DNA of 64,000 bases from the NCBI RefSeq assembly GCF_012927085.1, contig NZ_JABBFX010000002.1, positions 1,054,001 to 1,118,000 on the forward strand, given 5' to 3'. Shown here piece after piece: positions 34,595 to 44,471 of the stretch; the stretch's first letter is position 1, and the number at the start of each line of letters is the position of its first letter. Below the pieces are notes generated by a model. It was not told the origin of the DNA and did no database searches. It saw only the letters and a list, made by a program, of their open reading frames with translations. This DNA comes from Ramlibacter agri. GTDB taxonomy: Bacteria > Pseudomonadota > Gammaproteobacteria > Burkholderiales > Burkholderiaceae_C. A program made the position numbers and the translations under genes.

Positions 34595-35661
34595 ACGCAC
34601 CGCTGAAACCCACTGCCGCCGAACCCCGCCTCACCTCGCTGTCGCATGGCGGCGGCTGCGGCTGCAAGATCGCCCCCGGCGTGCTGTCCGAGATCCTCCG
34701 CGGCACGAACAAGATGCCGATCCCGCCGCAGCTGCTGGTGGGCATCGAGACCGCCGACGATGCCGCCGTCTACCAGCTGAACGACGAACAGGCGCTGATC
34801 GCCACCACCGACTTCTTCATGCCGATCGTCGACGACGCCTTCGACTTCGGCCGCATCGCCGCCACCAACGCGATCTCCGACGTCTACGCCATGGGCGGCA
34901 CGCCGATCATGGCGCTGGCCCTGGTCGGCATGCCGATCAGCGTGCTGAGCACCGCCACCATCGGCCGCATCCTCGAAGGCGGCGAGTCGGTCTGCCGCGC
35001 GGCAGGCATTCCCATCGCCGGCGGCCACACCATCGATTCGGTCGAGCCGATCTACGGCCTGGTGGCGCTGGGCCTGGTGCATCCGAAGCGCGTCAAGCGC
35101 AATGCCGACGCGCGCGCCGGCGACGTGCTGGTGCTGGGCAAGCCGCTGGGCGTCGGCGTGCTCTCCGCCGCGCTGAAGAAGGAAAAGCTCGATGCCGCCG
35201 GCTACGAGCGCATGATCGCCACCACCACGCGCCTGAACACGCCCGGCCCCGAGCTGGCCGCGTTGGACGGCGTGCATGCGCTGACCGACGTCACCGGCTT
35301 CGGCCTCGCCGGCCACGGCCTCGAACTCGCGCGCGGCGCCAGGCTGGCGGCCGTCATCGACTGGGCCAAGGTGCCCGTGCTGGAAGGCGTGCGTGAACTG
35401 GCGCAGGCTGGCTTCATCACCGGCGCATCCGGCCGTAATTGGGCCGGCTATGGTGCGGAGGTGGCGTTGCCCGCTGGCTTCGCCGACGCCGACCAGGCGC
35501 TGCTGGCCGATCCGCAGACCAGCGGCGGCCTGCTGGTGTCCTGCACGAAGGAAAGCGTCGACCAGGTGCTGGCCATCTTCCGCCGCCACGGCTTCGGCCA
35601 GGCCGCGGTGATCGGCGAAGTGCAGGCGCAGGCCGGCGGCAAGCCGCTCACGATCCGCTGA
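34591..35661 (+). CDS. senC: selenide, water dikinase (SelD/SenC)
   Basis: A 356-residue ATP-dependent enzyme making selenophosphate from selenide. The catalytic loop GGGCGCK gives C23 and K26, equivalent to C17 and K20 of E. coli SelD, so this is a cysteine-type SelD. Metal-binding and ATP motifs include [11 protein letters not shown] and ITDV-like [12 protein letters not shown]. Coupling to senB indicates supply of selenophosphate for selenoneine. It may also serve tRNA selenation if no other selD exists in the genome. Its 3' end overlaps the convergent chemoreceptor gene by 14 bases. Confidence 0.9.
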   Translation: MNAPLKPTAAEPRLTSLSHGGGCGCKIAPGVLSEILRGTNKMPIPPQLLVGIETADDAAVYQLNDEQALIATTDFFMPIVDDAFDFGRIAATNAISDVYAMGGTPIMALALVGMPISVLSTATIGRILEGGESVCRAAGIPIAGGHTIDSVEPIYGLVALGLVHPKRVKRNADARAGDVLVLGKPLGVGVLSAALKKEKLDAAGYERMIATTTRLNTPGPELAALDGVHALTDVTGFGLAGHGLELARGARLAAVIDWAKVPVLEGVRELAQAGFITGASGRNWAGYGAEVALPAGFADADQALLADPQTSGGLLVSCTKESVDQVLAIFRRHGFGQAAVIGEVQAQAGGKPLTIR

Positions 35662-36814
35662 GCGCAGCGGGCTGGGTCCCGCCGCCCAGCCGGAAGCGGC
35701 TGACCGAGCGCACCAGCACGGCGGCCTGTTGCCGCATCGCCTCGGCGGCGGCCGCGGCCTCTTCCACCAGCGAAGCGTTGTGCTGCACGGCCTGGTCCAT
35801 GCGGCTGACGGCCGCGCCGACCTGCTCGATGCCCGCACTCTGCTGCGTGCTCGCGGTGGCGATGCCGGCGACCAGTTCGTTCACCTGCGCCACCGCGGCC
35901 ACCACTTCGTGCATCGTGCGGCCGGCGGCGGCTACGCGCGCCGTGCCGGCTTCCACCTTCTGCGTGGAGTCGGCGATCAGCTCCTTGATCTCGCGCGCGG
36001 CCGTGGCGCTGCGTTGCGCCAGGCTGCGCACTTCGGCGGCGACCACCGCGAAGCCGCGGCCCTGGTCGCCGGCACGCGCCGCTTCGACCGCGGCGTTGAG
36101 CGCGAGGATGTTGGTCTGGAAGGCGATGCCATCGATCACGCTGGTGATGTCGGCGATGCGGCGCGACGCGGCGGAAATGCCGTCCATGGTGCTCACCACC
36201 TCGCCCACCACGCCGCCACCGCGGCGCGCCACGTCCGAGGCGCCGCTGGCCAGCTGCGCGGCCTTCTGCGCGTCCTGCGCGTTGCGCGCCACCGTGGAGG
36301 TCAGTTCCTGCAGCGCGCCGGCCGTTTCCTCCAGCGTGCTGGCCTGTTCCTCGGTGCGCTCCGACAGGTGCTGGCTGCCTTGCGCCAGCTGCGCGCTGGT
36401 GTCGGCCACCGTGTGCGCGGACACCATCACGTCGCCGACCAGCGTGCGCAGGTGGCCGAGCATCTCGCCCTGCGCGCGCAGCATCTTGCCCATCTCGCCC
36501 TGGCCGCCCCCACGCACCTCGATGCCGAGGTCGCCGTCGGCGACGCTGCGGGCCGCCGAGGCGGCGTGCCGCAGGGCGTTCAGCAGCCCGCGCTGGGTAG
36601 AAATCGCGATCGCGACAGCCAGCAGGATGGCGACTGGCGCCAGCACGGCATAGACCCCGGCCAGCTGCTGCCAGGCCTCGGGCTGCGCCTGCACCGCGGC
36701 CAGGCCCCAGCCGCAAGCCAGGAGCAGCGCGATGGTCTGCAAGGCCACCAGCAGCGTGAGCTTGTGGGGGACACGGAGTTTGTGGAAGCGCTGGAACACA
36801 GTGGTGGCACCCAT
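35648..36814 (-). CDS. methyl-accepting chemotaxis protein without a periplasmic sensor domain
   Basis: A 388-residue chemoreceptor. Two membrane helices (about residues 19-41 and 54-72) are separated by only about a dozen residues, so there is no periplasmic ligand-binding domain. A HAMP linker follows, then the signalling hairpin with the conserved tip [20 protein letters not shown] and [12 protein letters not shown]. The end lacks a CheR-tethering pentapeptide. It should signal to CheA from membrane or cytoplasmic cues. The start is ATG 36814; the frame remains open upstream without family similarity. It overlaps senC by 14 bases at the 3' ends. Confidence 0.88.
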   Translation of the reverse strand: MGATTVFQRFHKLRVPHKLTLLVALQTIALLLACGWGLAAVQAQPEAWQQLAGVYAVLAPVAILLAVAIAISTQRGLLNALRHAASAARSVADGDLGIEVRGGGQGEMGKMLRAQGEMLGHLRTLVGDVMVSAHTVADTSAQLAQGSQHLSERTEEQASTLEETAGALQELTSTVARNAQDAQKAAQLASGASDVARRGGGVVGEVVSTMDGISAASRRIADITSVIDGIAFQTNILALNAAVEAARAGDQGRGFAVVAAEVRSLAQRSATAAREIKELIADSTQKVEAGTARVAAAGRTMHEVVAAVAQVNELVAGIATASTQQSAGIEQVGAAVSRMDQAVQHNASLVEEAAAAAEAMRQQAAVLVRSVSRFRLGGGTQPAALSGS

Positions 36815-37052
36815 TCGTCTGACTGGCGGTTGCAGAATGCCACGCAGCCCGGCCGTGGGCAAGCTGCGCCCCTGTTCTGCGGCCGCCACGTCGCGCCGGC
36901 GCCTCAAACGGACGCCGTGTTAGCGCTGCCGAGGTCGGGTTGACGTGCGGGGCTGGCGCTGGCCGCCGGGCTGGAAATCGAAATGGTCCTACAGGGGCGA
37001 ACCCGGCGTTAATCCACAGTGCATTCGGACAACGACCACCCGGGGGTGCCAG

Positions 37053-38369
37053 ATGAAGGAGCAGAACCACGTGCTCGACGCCGTCGAAGGGCTCGCCCTG
37101 GACGACGCCCAGACCGACCGCTTGATCCTCAGCCGCCAGCTGCCCAAGCGCACGATCGCGCTGGTGCTGGCCGGCGGCCGCGGCTCGCGGCTGATGGACC
37201 TGACCGACCGGCGCGCCAAGCCGGCCGTGTACTTCGGCGGCAAGTTCCGCATCATCGACTTCGCGCTGTCGAACTGCATCAACTCGGGCATCCGCCGCAT
37301 CGGCGTGCTCACCCAGTACAAGTCGCACTCGCTGCTGCGTCACCTGCAGCGCGGCTGGAACTTCCTGCGCGGCGAGGCCAACGAGTTCATCGACCTGCTG
37401 CCGGCGCAGCAGCGCGTGAACGAGGCCTATTGGTACCGCGGCACCGCCGACGCGATCACGCAGAACCTGGACATCCTGAAGGCCTACGGCCCCGAGTACA
37501 TCCTGGTGCTGGCCGGCGACCACATCTACAAGCAGGACTACTCGCTGATGCTGCTGGACCACGTGCGCAGCGGCGCCAAGTGCACGGTGGGCTGCATCGA
37601 GGTGCCGCGCATGGAGGCCACCGGCTTCGGCGTGATGCACGTCGACGGCGGCCGGCGCATCACCGACTTCCTGGAGAAGCCGGCCGACCCGCCGCCGATG
37701 CCCGGCAAGCCGGACCGCGCACTCGCCAGCATGGGCATCTACGTGTTCCATGCGGACTACCTGTATTCGCTGCTGGAAGCCGACCTGGGCGCCGACGGCG
37801 ACCACGACTTCGGCAAGAACATCATCCCGCTGGTGGTGAAGGAAGGCGGCGCCATCGCGCATCCGCTCAACCTGTCCAGCGTGCCGCGCGCGAGCCGCGA
37901 GAACCCGTACTGGCGCGACGTCGGCACGGTCGACGCCTTCTGGTCGGCCAACCTGGACCTGGCCGGCGACATGCCGGAGCTGAACCTGTACGACAACGAG
38001 TGGCCGATCTGGACTTACCAGGAGCAGCTGCCGCCCGCGAAGTTCGTGCCGGACGAGCGCGGCATGAACGGCGAAACGGCCAACGTGCTGATTTCCGGCG
38101 GCTGCGTCGTGGTCGGCTCCAACATCCGGCACGCGGTGCTGTTCTCCAACGTGCGCGTGCAGTCGTCCTGCACCATCCACGAAGCGGTGATCATGCCGGA
38201 CTGCGTCATCAACCGCGGCTGCCGCCTGACCAAGGTGGTCATCGACCGCGGCGTCGAGCTGGCCGAAGGCACGGTGATCGGCGAGGACGCCGAGGCGGAC
38301 AGCCAGCGCTTCTACCGCAGCCCGAGCGGTGTCGTACTGGTCACCAAGGAAATGCTGGCCAAGCCCTGA
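37053..38369 (+). CDS. glgC: glucose-1-phosphate adenylyltransferase
   Basis: A 438-residue ADP-glucose pyrophosphorylase. The N-terminal nucleotidyltransferase has [13 protein letters not shown] (about residues 39-51), [16 protein letters not shown], and the YWYRGTADA loop. A C-terminal left-handed beta-helix begins near residue 310. The enzyme makes ADP-glucose for glycogen. No other glg gene adjoins it, so it seems to be a solo unit. The start at 37053 follows a G-rich ribosome site. The 238-base region upstream, shared with the chemoreceptor, shows no convincing promoter to my eye. Confidence 0.93.
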   Translation: MKEQNHVLDAVEGLALDDAQTDRLILSRQLPKRTIALVLAGGRGSRLMDLTDRRAKPAVYFGGKFRIIDFALSNCINSGIRRIGVLTQYKSHSLLRHLQRGWNFLRGEANEFIDLLPAQQRVNEAYWYRGTADAITQNLDILKAYGPEYILVLAGDHIYKQDYSLMLLDHVRSGAKCTVGCIEVPRMEATGFGVMHVDGGRRITDFLEKPADPPPMPGKPDRALASMGIYVFHADYLYSLLEADLGADGDHDFGKNIIPLVVKEGGAIAHPLNLSSVPRASRENPYWRDVGTVDAFWSANLDLAGDMPELNLYDNEWPIWTYQEQLPPAKFVPDERGMNGETANVLISGGCVVVGSNIRHAVLFSNVRVQSSCTIHEAVIMPDCVINRGCRLTKVVIDRGVELAEGTVIGEDAEADSQRFYRSPSGVVLVTKEMLAKP

Positions 38370-38370
38370 C

Positions 38371-38394
38371 GCGCCGGCCGCCTACAGCCGGCGC
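38371..38394 (+). other. GC hairpin after glgC
   Basis: GCGCCGGC (38371-38378) pairs with GCCGGCGC (38387-38394). There is no T-run, so termination is uncertain. Confidence 0.3.
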
Positions 38395-38444
38395 TCCTGC
38401 GGGTCCTACGCGGCCGCACTGGCTCGGCCGTTAATCTCGGGAAC

Positions 38445-38612
38445 GTGAACAACGAGGAAACTTCACCGGAAAACGAGGACACGGGCAGCTCGCATCCGAG
38501 CGGCCACAGTGGCCACGGCGCGGACAGCGCCATTAAGCAGCTGCACGAGTGGGAGGAGCGGCGCTCGCGGCCGCTGCAGCCGGAGCAGGACGACAAGCCT
38601 TCCGCCACCTGA
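38445..38612 (+). CDS. small acidic hypothetical protein
   Basis: A 55-codon frame starting at GTG 38445, with stop TGA at 38610-38612. The product is hydrophilic and acidic, with GHSGHG and a charged LHEWEERRS segment and no membrane stretch. I do not recognise it. The codon composition resembles coding sequence, but the ribosome site (GGGAAC) is weak. It fills the glgC/efflux-pump gap. Confidence 0.4.
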   Translation: MNNEETSPENEDTGSSHPSGHSGHGADSAIKQLHEWEERRSRPLQPEQDDKPSAT

Positions 38613-38632
38613 ACTCTTTCGGCCTCGCGGGC

Positions 38633-38651
38633 GGCGTTTTGGTAAAACGCC
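38633..38651 (+). other. perfect hairpin in the leader of the efflux gene
   Basis: GGCGTTTT (38633-38640) and AAAACGCC (38644-38651) form an 8-bp stem with a 3-base loop, 25 bases before the ATG at 38677. It could terminate the small upstream frame or affect expression of the pump. Confidence 0.35.
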
Positions 38652-38676
38652 TGGCGACGCTCCCCGCAGAAGAACA

Positions 38677-39906
38677 ATGAATCCCCAAGCCCAGGAAATC
38701 TGGACCGCGCCCCGGTGGGCGCTGGCCGCCCTGCTTGCCCTGCTGGGCATGCTGGGCCCGTTCTCCATCGACACCTACATCCCGGCCTTCTCCGGCATCG
38801 CCCAGGCGCTGGATGCCAGCCCGGCGGCGATGCAGCAGACGCTGTCGGCCTACCTGTTCGGCTTCGCCTTCATGAACCTGATCCACGGCGCGCTGGCGGA
38901 CAGCTTCGGTCGCCGGCCCGTGGTGCTGTGGGGCATCGCGGTGTTCACGCTCGCCTCGGCCGGCTGCGCGCTGTCGCAGAACATCGCGCAGCTGGTGTTC
39001 TTCCGGCTGCTGCAGGGGCTGTCCACCGGCGCCGGCATCGTGGTTTCGCGCGCGGTGGTGCGCGACATGTTCCCGGCGGACCAGGCGCAGAAGGTGATGA
39101 GCCAGATCACCATCTACTTCGGCGTGGCGCCGGCCGTCGCGCCCATCGTCGGCGGCTGGCTGCTGGTGCACCTGGGCTGGCACTCGATCTTCTGGTTCCT
39201 GGTGCTCGTGGGCGTGCTGCTGTGGAGCGCCAACTACAAGCTGCTGCCGGAGACGCTGCACCCTACGCATCGCCAGCCCTTCAACCTGCGCAACCTGCTG
39301 CGCGGCTACTGGCAGCTGGGCGCCAACCCGCGCTTCCTGCTGCTGGCGCTGGCCAGCGGCATCCCCTTCAACGGCATGTTCCTCTACGTGCTGTCGGCGC
39401 CGGCCTTCCTGGGCGAGCACCTGCACCTGGCGCCCACCGAGTTCTTCTGGTTCTTCCTGCTGTCCATCGGCGGCATCATGGCCGGCTCCTTCGCCAGCGG
39501 GCGGCTGGCCGGCAAGATCGAGCCGCAACAGCAGATCCGCTGGGGCTTCGCGGTGATGGTGACCATCTCCGTCATCAACGTCATCGCCAACTTCCTGTTC
39601 GAGCCGCGCGCCAGCTGGGCGCTGCTGCCCATCGCGGTGTTCGCGTTCGGCTGGGCGCTGATGGTGCCGGTGGTCACGCTGCTGGTGCTGGACCTCTATC
39701 CGCAGCGGCGCGGCATGGCGTCCTCGCTGCAGGCCTGCGTCGGTTCGGCCGCCAACGGCGTCGTGGCCGGCGCGATCGCGCCGCTGGTGATGCACTCGAC
39801 GCAGGCGCTCGCGCTGTCCTCGCTGCTGATGATGAGCGTGGGCCTCGTGGCCTGGGTGTTCCTGCGCCGGATGTGGCCCGAGACCGGGCGCGGCGCCATC
39901 GCCTGA
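38677..39906 (+). CDS. Bcr/CflA-family multidrug efflux MFS transporter
   Basis: A 409-residue, 12-helix major facilitator protein. The opening LGPFSIDTYIPAFS and the loop-2/3 motif GALADSFGRRPVVLWG are diagnostic of the Bcr/CflA drug:H+ antiporter group. QGLSTGAGIVVSRAVVRDMF is the antiporter-type motif. It probably exports drugs or metabolites such as sulfonamide-like or dipeptide compounds. Start is ATG 38677; the in-frame upstream part is not protein-like. It is convergent with the histidine kinase. Confidence 0.88.
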   Translation: MNPQAQEIWTAPRWALAALLALLGMLGPFSIDTYIPAFSGIAQALDASPAAMQQTLSAYLFGFAFMNLIHGALADSFGRRPVVLWGIAVFTLASAGCALSQNIAQLVFFRLLQGLSTGAGIVVSRAVVRDMFPADQAQKVMSQITIYFGVAPAVAPIVGGWLLVHLGWHSIFWFLVLVGVLLWSANYKLLPETLHPTHRQPFNLRNLLRGYWQLGANPRFLLLALASGIPFNGMFLYVLSAPAFLGEHLHLAPTEFFWFFLLSIGGIMAGSFASGRLAGKIEPQQQIRWGFAVMVTISVINVIANFLFEPRASWALLPIAVFAFGWALMVPVVTLLVLDLYPQRRGMASSLQACVGSAANGVVAGAIAPLVMHSTQALALSSLLMMSVGLVAWVFLRRMWPETGRGAIA

Positions 39907-39915
39907 GGCGCGCTT

Positions 39916-41970
39916 TCAGGGCCGCGGGCCGAGCAGCGCCAGCAGTTCGCCCAGGTCCACCGGCTTGGTGCAATGGTGGTCGAAGCCCGCCGCGCGCGCC
40001 CGCTCCTGGTCGTGCGCCTGGCCCCAGCCCGTGAGGGCGATCAGCCGCGCGTGCTGGCCCCACTCGGTCGCGCGGATGCGCGTCGCCACCTCGTGGCCGC
40101 TCAGGCGCGGCATGCCGATGTCGAGGATGACTATGTCCGGCCGCAGCGCCTCGGCCCGGGCCAGCGCCTGTTCGCCGTCGGCCGCGCCATGCACCTCGTG
40201 GCCCTCCATCTCCAGCAGCAGCGTCATGGTGGTGAGGGCGTCGGCGTTGTCGTCCGCGATCAGGATGCGGCGCGGGTGCGCGGCGTCGCTCGCGGCGGCC
40301 GGCGCCATTTCGCCGGCCGGCGCCGCAGGCTCGGAAGCGCGCGCCGGCAGCGGCAGCGGCAGCGACACCGTGAACTCCGAGCCCCGCCCCGGCCCTTCGC
40401 TGCGGGCTTCGAGGCTGCCGCCGTGCAGGGCCGCCAGCCCGCGGCTCAGCGCGAGGCCGATGCCCAGGCCGCCCTGCGCGCGTTCGGCCGCGGCCGTGAC
40501 CTGCGAGAACATGCCGAAGATCGCGTCCACGTGTTCGGGCGACAGGCCGATGCCGTTGTCCCGCACGCGCAGCCGCAGCCAGCCTCCGTCTTCCTCGGCG
40601 GACAGGCGGATGCGCCCGCCCGGGTCCGTGTACTTCGCGGCGTTGGACAGCAGGTTGGTCAGCACCTGCGCAATCCGCACCGGATCGACCGTCAACTGCA
40701 CGGGATGGTCCGGCAGCTGCACGTCCAGCCGGTGGCCGCCGGACTCGATCAGCGGCGCGGCCATTTCGACGGCGGAATCGACGACAGCCTTCAGGTCCAC
40801 CGCCGCGAGCCGCAGTTCCAGCTTGCCGCGCGAGATGCGCGACACGTCCAGCAGGTCGTCCAGCAGCAGCGCCATGTGGCCCACCTGGCGCTCCACCACG
40901 TTCAGCGCCCACTGCTGCTGCTGCGGGTCGGGCGAGGTGCGCGCGAGCCGCGCGGCCTGCCGGATCGGCGCCAGCGGGTTGCGCAACTCGTGCGCCAGGG
41001 TCGCCAGGAATTCGTCCTTGCGCTGGTTGGCCTCCTCCAGCGCCGCGGCCGCCTGCACCTGGTCGGTGACGTCGTGGCCCTGCACGAAGATGCCGACCAC
41101 CGCGCCGCTGCCATCGCGCACCGGCTGGTAGAGGAAGTCGACGAAGCGCTCTTCGGGCGCCGCGCCGGGCGCCTGCTGCAGGACGACGCGCGCGCCGCGG
41201 CCGACGAAGGGCTCGCCGGACTCGTAGACCTGCTGCAGCAGTTCGAAATAGCCCTGGCTGGTGAGTTCGGGCAAGGCATCGAGCAGCGCCAGGCCTTCCA
41301 GCCTCCGATGCGCCACCAGTTGCCGGTAGGCCTCGTTCACCAGCTCGAAGACGAAGTCCGGGCCACGCAACAGGCCGACGAAGCCGGGCGCGTTGTCGAA
41401 CCAGGTGCGCAGGGTGCGCGCGGCGTCCTGCGCCTCGCGCATGAGGCGGTCGCGTTCGCGTTCGGCGAGCACGCGGCCGGTCTCCTCCGTCACGGCGCAG
41501 AACATCCCGCCAATGCCGCCATCGTCGTCGTGGATCGGGCTGTACGACCAGGTGAACCAGGTGTCCTCGGGAAAGCCGTTGCGCTCCATCACGAGCAGCA
41601 CGCGCTCGTTCCAGGTGGGCTCGCCGGTATCCATCACGGCCTTGTGCTGCGCCCCGACGACGGCCCAGATGTCGCTCCAGCTGTCGTGGGCAGGCTTGCC
41701 GAAGGCCGCGGGATGCCGCTTGCCCAGCATGGGGATGTAGGCGTCGTTGTAGATGTTGATCGCGTCCGGGCCCCACCACACGAACATGGGGAAGCGCGAA
41801 TTGAGGCAGATGCTGGCGGCGATGCGCAGCGCCTGTGGCCACCGATCCATGGGGCCCAGCGGCGTGGCCGACCAGTCGGTCGCGAGCAGCAGGCGCCCCG
41901 CTTCGCCGGCGGCGTTGCTGCTGCCCATGAGCAGGGGATGCGGGGGCGTTGACGGGGCAGCCTGGGTCAC
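39916..41970 (-). CDS. hybrid sensor histidine kinase/response regulator (PAS-PAS-HisKA-HATPase-REC)
   Basis: A 684-residue cytoplasmic kinase with no membrane helix. Two PAS domains occupy about residues 30-165 and 190-305. The phosphoacceptor box is LAHELRNPLAP near residue 325, followed by an HATPase with NLLSNAAKY and DNGIGL. A C-terminal receiver starts near RRILIADDNAD and has the phosphoacceptor in VILDIGMP. No partner regulator or output protein is adjacent, so its signal and targets are unknown. The N-terminal segment ATPLGPMDRWP is common in soluble PAS kinases of proteobacteria. Confidence 0.88.
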   Translation of the reverse strand: MTQAAPSTPPHPLLMGSSNAAGEAGRLLLATDWSATPLGPMDRWPQALRIAASICLNSRFPMFVWWGPDAINIYNDAYIPMLGKRHPAAFGKPAHDSWSDIWAVVGAQHKAVMDTGEPTWNERVLLVMERNGFPEDTWFTWSYSPIHDDDGGIGGMFCAVTEETGRVLAERERDRLMREAQDAARTLRTWFDNAPGFVGLLRGPDFVFELVNEAYRQLVAHRRLEGLALLDALPELTSQGYFELLQQVYESGEPFVGRGARVVLQQAPGAAPEERFVDFLYQPVRDGSGAVVGIFVQGHDVTDQVQAAAALEEANQRKDEFLATLAHELRNPLAPIRQAARLARTSPDPQQQQWALNVVERQVGHMALLLDDLLDVSRISRGKLELRLAAVDLKAVVDSAVEMAAPLIESGGHRLDVQLPDHPVQLTVDPVRIAQVLTNLLSNAAKYTDPGGRIRLSAEEDGGWLRLRVRDNGIGLSPEHVDAIFGMFSQVTAAAERAQGGLGIGLALSRGLAALHGGSLEARSEGPGRGSEFTVSLPLPLPARASEPAAPAGEMAPAAASDAAHPRRILIADDNADALTTMTLLLEMEGHEVHGAADGEQALARAEALRPDIVILDIGMPRLSGHEVATRIRATEWGQHARLIALTGWGQAHDQERARAAGFDHHCTKPVDLGELLALLGPRP

Positions 41971-42004
41971 GCGAACGAGCGTACAGGAATTCGCGTGCCG
42001 CCAA

Positions 42005-42030
42005 GAAAAAAGCGGCCCGGAGGCCGCTTT
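42005..42030 (-). terminator. intrinsic terminator of the DEAD-box helicase gene
   Basis: On the minus strand, AAAGCGGCC pairs with GGCCGCTTT around a 4-base loop (42009-42030), followed by a T-rich run. It lies 16 bases after the helicase stop. Confidence 0.8.
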
Positions 42031-42045
42031 GCTGTCAGCTGGAGA

Positions 42046-43671
42046 TCAGCGCGAGGGCCGACCGCGGCCGCCGTCGCGGGAGCCGAAGCTGCGGTCACGC
42101 GAACCGAAACCGCGGTCACGCTCGCCAACGGCGCCGCGCGGGTCGGCCTGGCCACCGAAGCCGCGGGCATCGCCCTGGCCACCGAAGCCACGGGCATCGC
42201 CCTGGCCGCTGAAGCCACGGCCGTCGGCCTGGCCGCCGAAACCGCGGCCATCGCGCGGGCCGAAGGACTTGGCGCCGAAGCCCGAGTGCTTGCCGTAGCC
42301 GTTGCGGTCACCGAAGCCGCCGCCGCGGCGCTCGCCGGGGCGACCCGGCTTGCCGCCGAAGCCCGTGCGGGCCGGACGCGGTTCGAAGCGCGACTTCGGC
42401 TCCAGGCCGGGAATGGTCTCGGCGTCGAAGCGCTGCTTGCTGTAATGCTCGATGTCGCCGATCTTGCGGCGCTCGCGGAACTCGGCGAAAGTCACGGCGA
42501 GGCCGTCGCGGCCCGCGCGGCCGGTGCGGCCGATGCGGTGCGTGTAGTCCTCGCTCTTCATCGGCAGGCCATAGTTGAACACGTGCGTGATCGTCGGCAC
42601 GTCGATGCCGCGCGCGGCCACGTCGGTCGCCACCAGGAATTGCACCTGGCCCTGGCGCAGCGCCATCAGGCGGCGGTTGCGCAGGCCTTGCGACAGGTCG
42701 CCGTGCAGCGAAACGGCGGCAAAGCCGGCCTGCTGCAGGTCCTCGGCCAGCCCATCGCATTCGATCTTGGTCGAAGCGAACACGATGGCCTGGTCGATCT
42801 TGGTGTCGCGCAGCCAGTGGTCCAGCAGCTGGCGCTTGTGCGAGGCGTTGTCGGCCCAGAACAGCTTCTGCTCGATGTTGGCGTGCTTTTCCTGCGGCGA
42901 GGAGACCTCGATGCGCTTCGGCTGGCGCATGACGCGCGTGGCCAGTTGCTGGATGCGCGGCGCGAACGTGGCGCTGAACATCATCGTCTGGTGGCGGTTG
43001 GCCGTCAGCTGGTGCACTTCGGCCAGGTCTTCGGAGAAGCCCAGGTCCAGCATGCGGTCGGCTTCGTCGACGACCAGGAACTGCACCTTGTCCAGCTTGA
43101 TCTGCAGCGAGCGCTGCAGGTCCAGCAGGCGGCCGGGCGTGGCGACCACGAGGTCGGCGTTCTGCAGGCGGGCGATCTGCATCTGGTAAGGCATGCCGCC
43201 CACCACGCAGGCAATGCGCAGGCCGCGCGTGTGCTTCACCAGGTCGATGGCGTCGTGCGCCACCTGCTGCGCCAGCTCGCGCGTGGGGCACAGGATCAGC
43301 GCGCCGGGCACGGCGGCCTTGAAGTTGCGAGCCGACAGCGGGTTGGTGCGCTTCTTCTTCGCGGGCGCATCGCCGGAGGCGAGCGCCTGCTCGTAAGCCT
43401 GCTTCTCGGCGGCGACCTCTTCGGCCTTCTGCGCGATCAGCGTGTGCAGCACGGGCAGCAGGAAGGCCGCGGTCTTGCCGCTGCCGGTCTGGCTGGAGAC
43501 CATCAGGTCGTTGTAGCCCGCTTCACCGGCCATCGCGAGGCCGATGGCCTGCTGCTGCACGGAAGTCGGTTGGGTGAAGCCCAGGTCCGCCACGGCGGCC
43601 AGGAGTTCGGGGGCGAGGCCCAGCGCGGCAAAGCCGTTGGCCACCTCGGTTTGAGAGGTTTCGTTGGTCAT
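42046..43671 (-). CDS. DEAD-box ATP-dependent RNA helicase with RGF-repeat tail
   Basis: A 541-residue helicase. Motif Q is in GFTQPTSVQQQAI, motif I SSQTGSGKT, motif II VVDEADRM, motif III SAT, and motif VI HRIGRTGRAGR. An insertion with KKKR lies after motif I. After residue 400 the tail is rich in Gly, Arg, Phe and Asp and ends with four tandem 9-residue D-x-RGFGGQ repeats, typical of RNA-binding, condensate-forming tails. It probably remodels rRNA or mRNA, RhlE-like. The 181-base region before the start may be a long 5' leader. Confidence 0.92.
   Translation of the reverse strand: MTNETSQTEVANGFAALGLAPELLAAVADLGFTQPTSVQQQAIGLAMAGEAGYNDLMVSSQTGSGKTAAFLLPVLHTLIAQKAEEVAAEKQAYEQALASGDAPAKKKRTNPLSARNFKAAVPGALILCPTRELAQQVAHDAIDLVKHTRGLRIACVVGGMPYQMQIARLQNADLVVATPGRLLDLQRSLQIKLDKVQFLVVDEADRMLDLGFSEDLAEVHQLTANRHQTMMFSATFAPRIQQLATRVMRQPKRIEVSSPQEKHANIEQKLFWADNASHKRQLLDHWLRDTKIDQAIVFASTKIECDGLAEDLQQAGFAAVSLHGDLSQGLRNRRLMALRQGQVQFLVATDVAARGIDVPTITHVFNYGLPMKSEDYTHRIGRTGRAGRDGLAVTFAEFRERRKIGDIEHYSKQRFDAETIPGLEPKSRFEPRPARTGFGGKPGRPGERRGGGFGDRNGYGKHSGFGAKSFGPRDGRGFGGQADGRGFSGQGDARGFGGQGDARGFGGQADPRGAVGERDRGFGSRDRSFGSRDGGRGRPSR
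42145..42252 (-). repeat. four tandem 27-bp coding repeats
   Basis: Four imperfect 27-bp units encode a repeated 9-residue D-x-RGFGGQ-x motif in the helicase tail. They may vary in copy number between strains. Confidence 0.7.
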
Positions 43672-43852
43672 GAATCATCCACCGGCGCGTCACCAGGCGG
43701 GACGGCCGTCATTGGAAAGGTTGGGAGACATCAACCATTCCAACGACTACACGGATGAAACCCGTGTGCTTCTCTTGAAGCGGTGCAAGAAGGCGATGCG
43801 GCGAAAGTCGAATTATCGCAGGTTTCGGGTTTTCCCGCACAAAGCCCCTAGA

Positions 43853-44437
43853 TCACGGGGTGGAGGGGGGCTCCGCCTTCAGGAAATGCTCGCGGTAGTG
43901 CACCAGTTCGGCTATGGATTCATGGACGTCGGCCAGGGCCGTGTGCAGCTGCCGCTTCTTGAACGAGGAATAGACCTCGGGCCGCCAGCGCTTGGCCAGC
44001 TCCTTGAGGGTGCTGACGTCCAGGTTGCGGTAGTGGAACCAGGCTTCCAGCTTGGGCATGTACTTCACCAGGAAGCGGCGGTCCTGGCTGATGCTGTTGC
44101 CGCACATGGGGCTGGACTGCTTGGGCACGTACTGCTGGACGAAGGCCAGCACCTGCTGTTCGGCCTGGGCTTCGGTCATGGTGCTGGCGCGCACCCGGTC
44201 GGTGAGGCCGCTCTTGCCGTGCGTGCCCTTGTTCCAGTTGTCCATCAGGTCCAGCTGGGCGTCGCTCTGGTGGATGGCGAGGACGGGCCCTTCGATGCGC
44301 GGCTCCAGGTTGGGGCCGGTGACCACCACCGCGATCTCGATCAGGCGGTCGCGCTCGGGGTCCAGCCCCGTCATCTCGCAGTCCAGCCACACGAGGTTCT
44401 GGTCGCTCTTGGCCAGGGGAACGGTTTGTTCTGACAT
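43853..44437 (-). CDS. orn: oligoribonuclease
   Basis: A 194-residue 3'-5' exonuclease of the DEDDh group. It starts [14 protein letters not shown] (D and E metal ligands), has [13 protein letters not shown], and [13 protein letters not shown]. Orn degrades diribonucleotides, including pGpG from c-di-GMP turnover, and is usually essential. It is divergent from the M48 protease gene with a 34-base gap, the usual Burkholderiales arrangement. Confidence 0.95.
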   Translation of the reverse strand: MSEQTVPLAKSDQNLVWLDCEMTGLDPERDRLIEIAVVVTGPNLEPRIEGPVLAIHQSDAQLDLMDNWNKGTHGKSGLTDRVRASTMTEAQAEQQVLAFVQQYVPKQSSPMCGNSISQDRRFLVKYMPKLEAWFHYRNLDVSTLKELAKRWRPEVYSSFKKRQLHTALADVHESIAELVHYREHFLKAEPPSTP

Positions 44438-44471
44438 GCAGCGATTTTCGCCGAAGGGCTACCATTCGAGG

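Noticed and set aside
43795..43852. A terminator after orn (CGGGTTTTCCCG and CCCC/GGGG pairings)
   Set aside because: The stems are short, lack a T-run in the right direction, and are not convincing.
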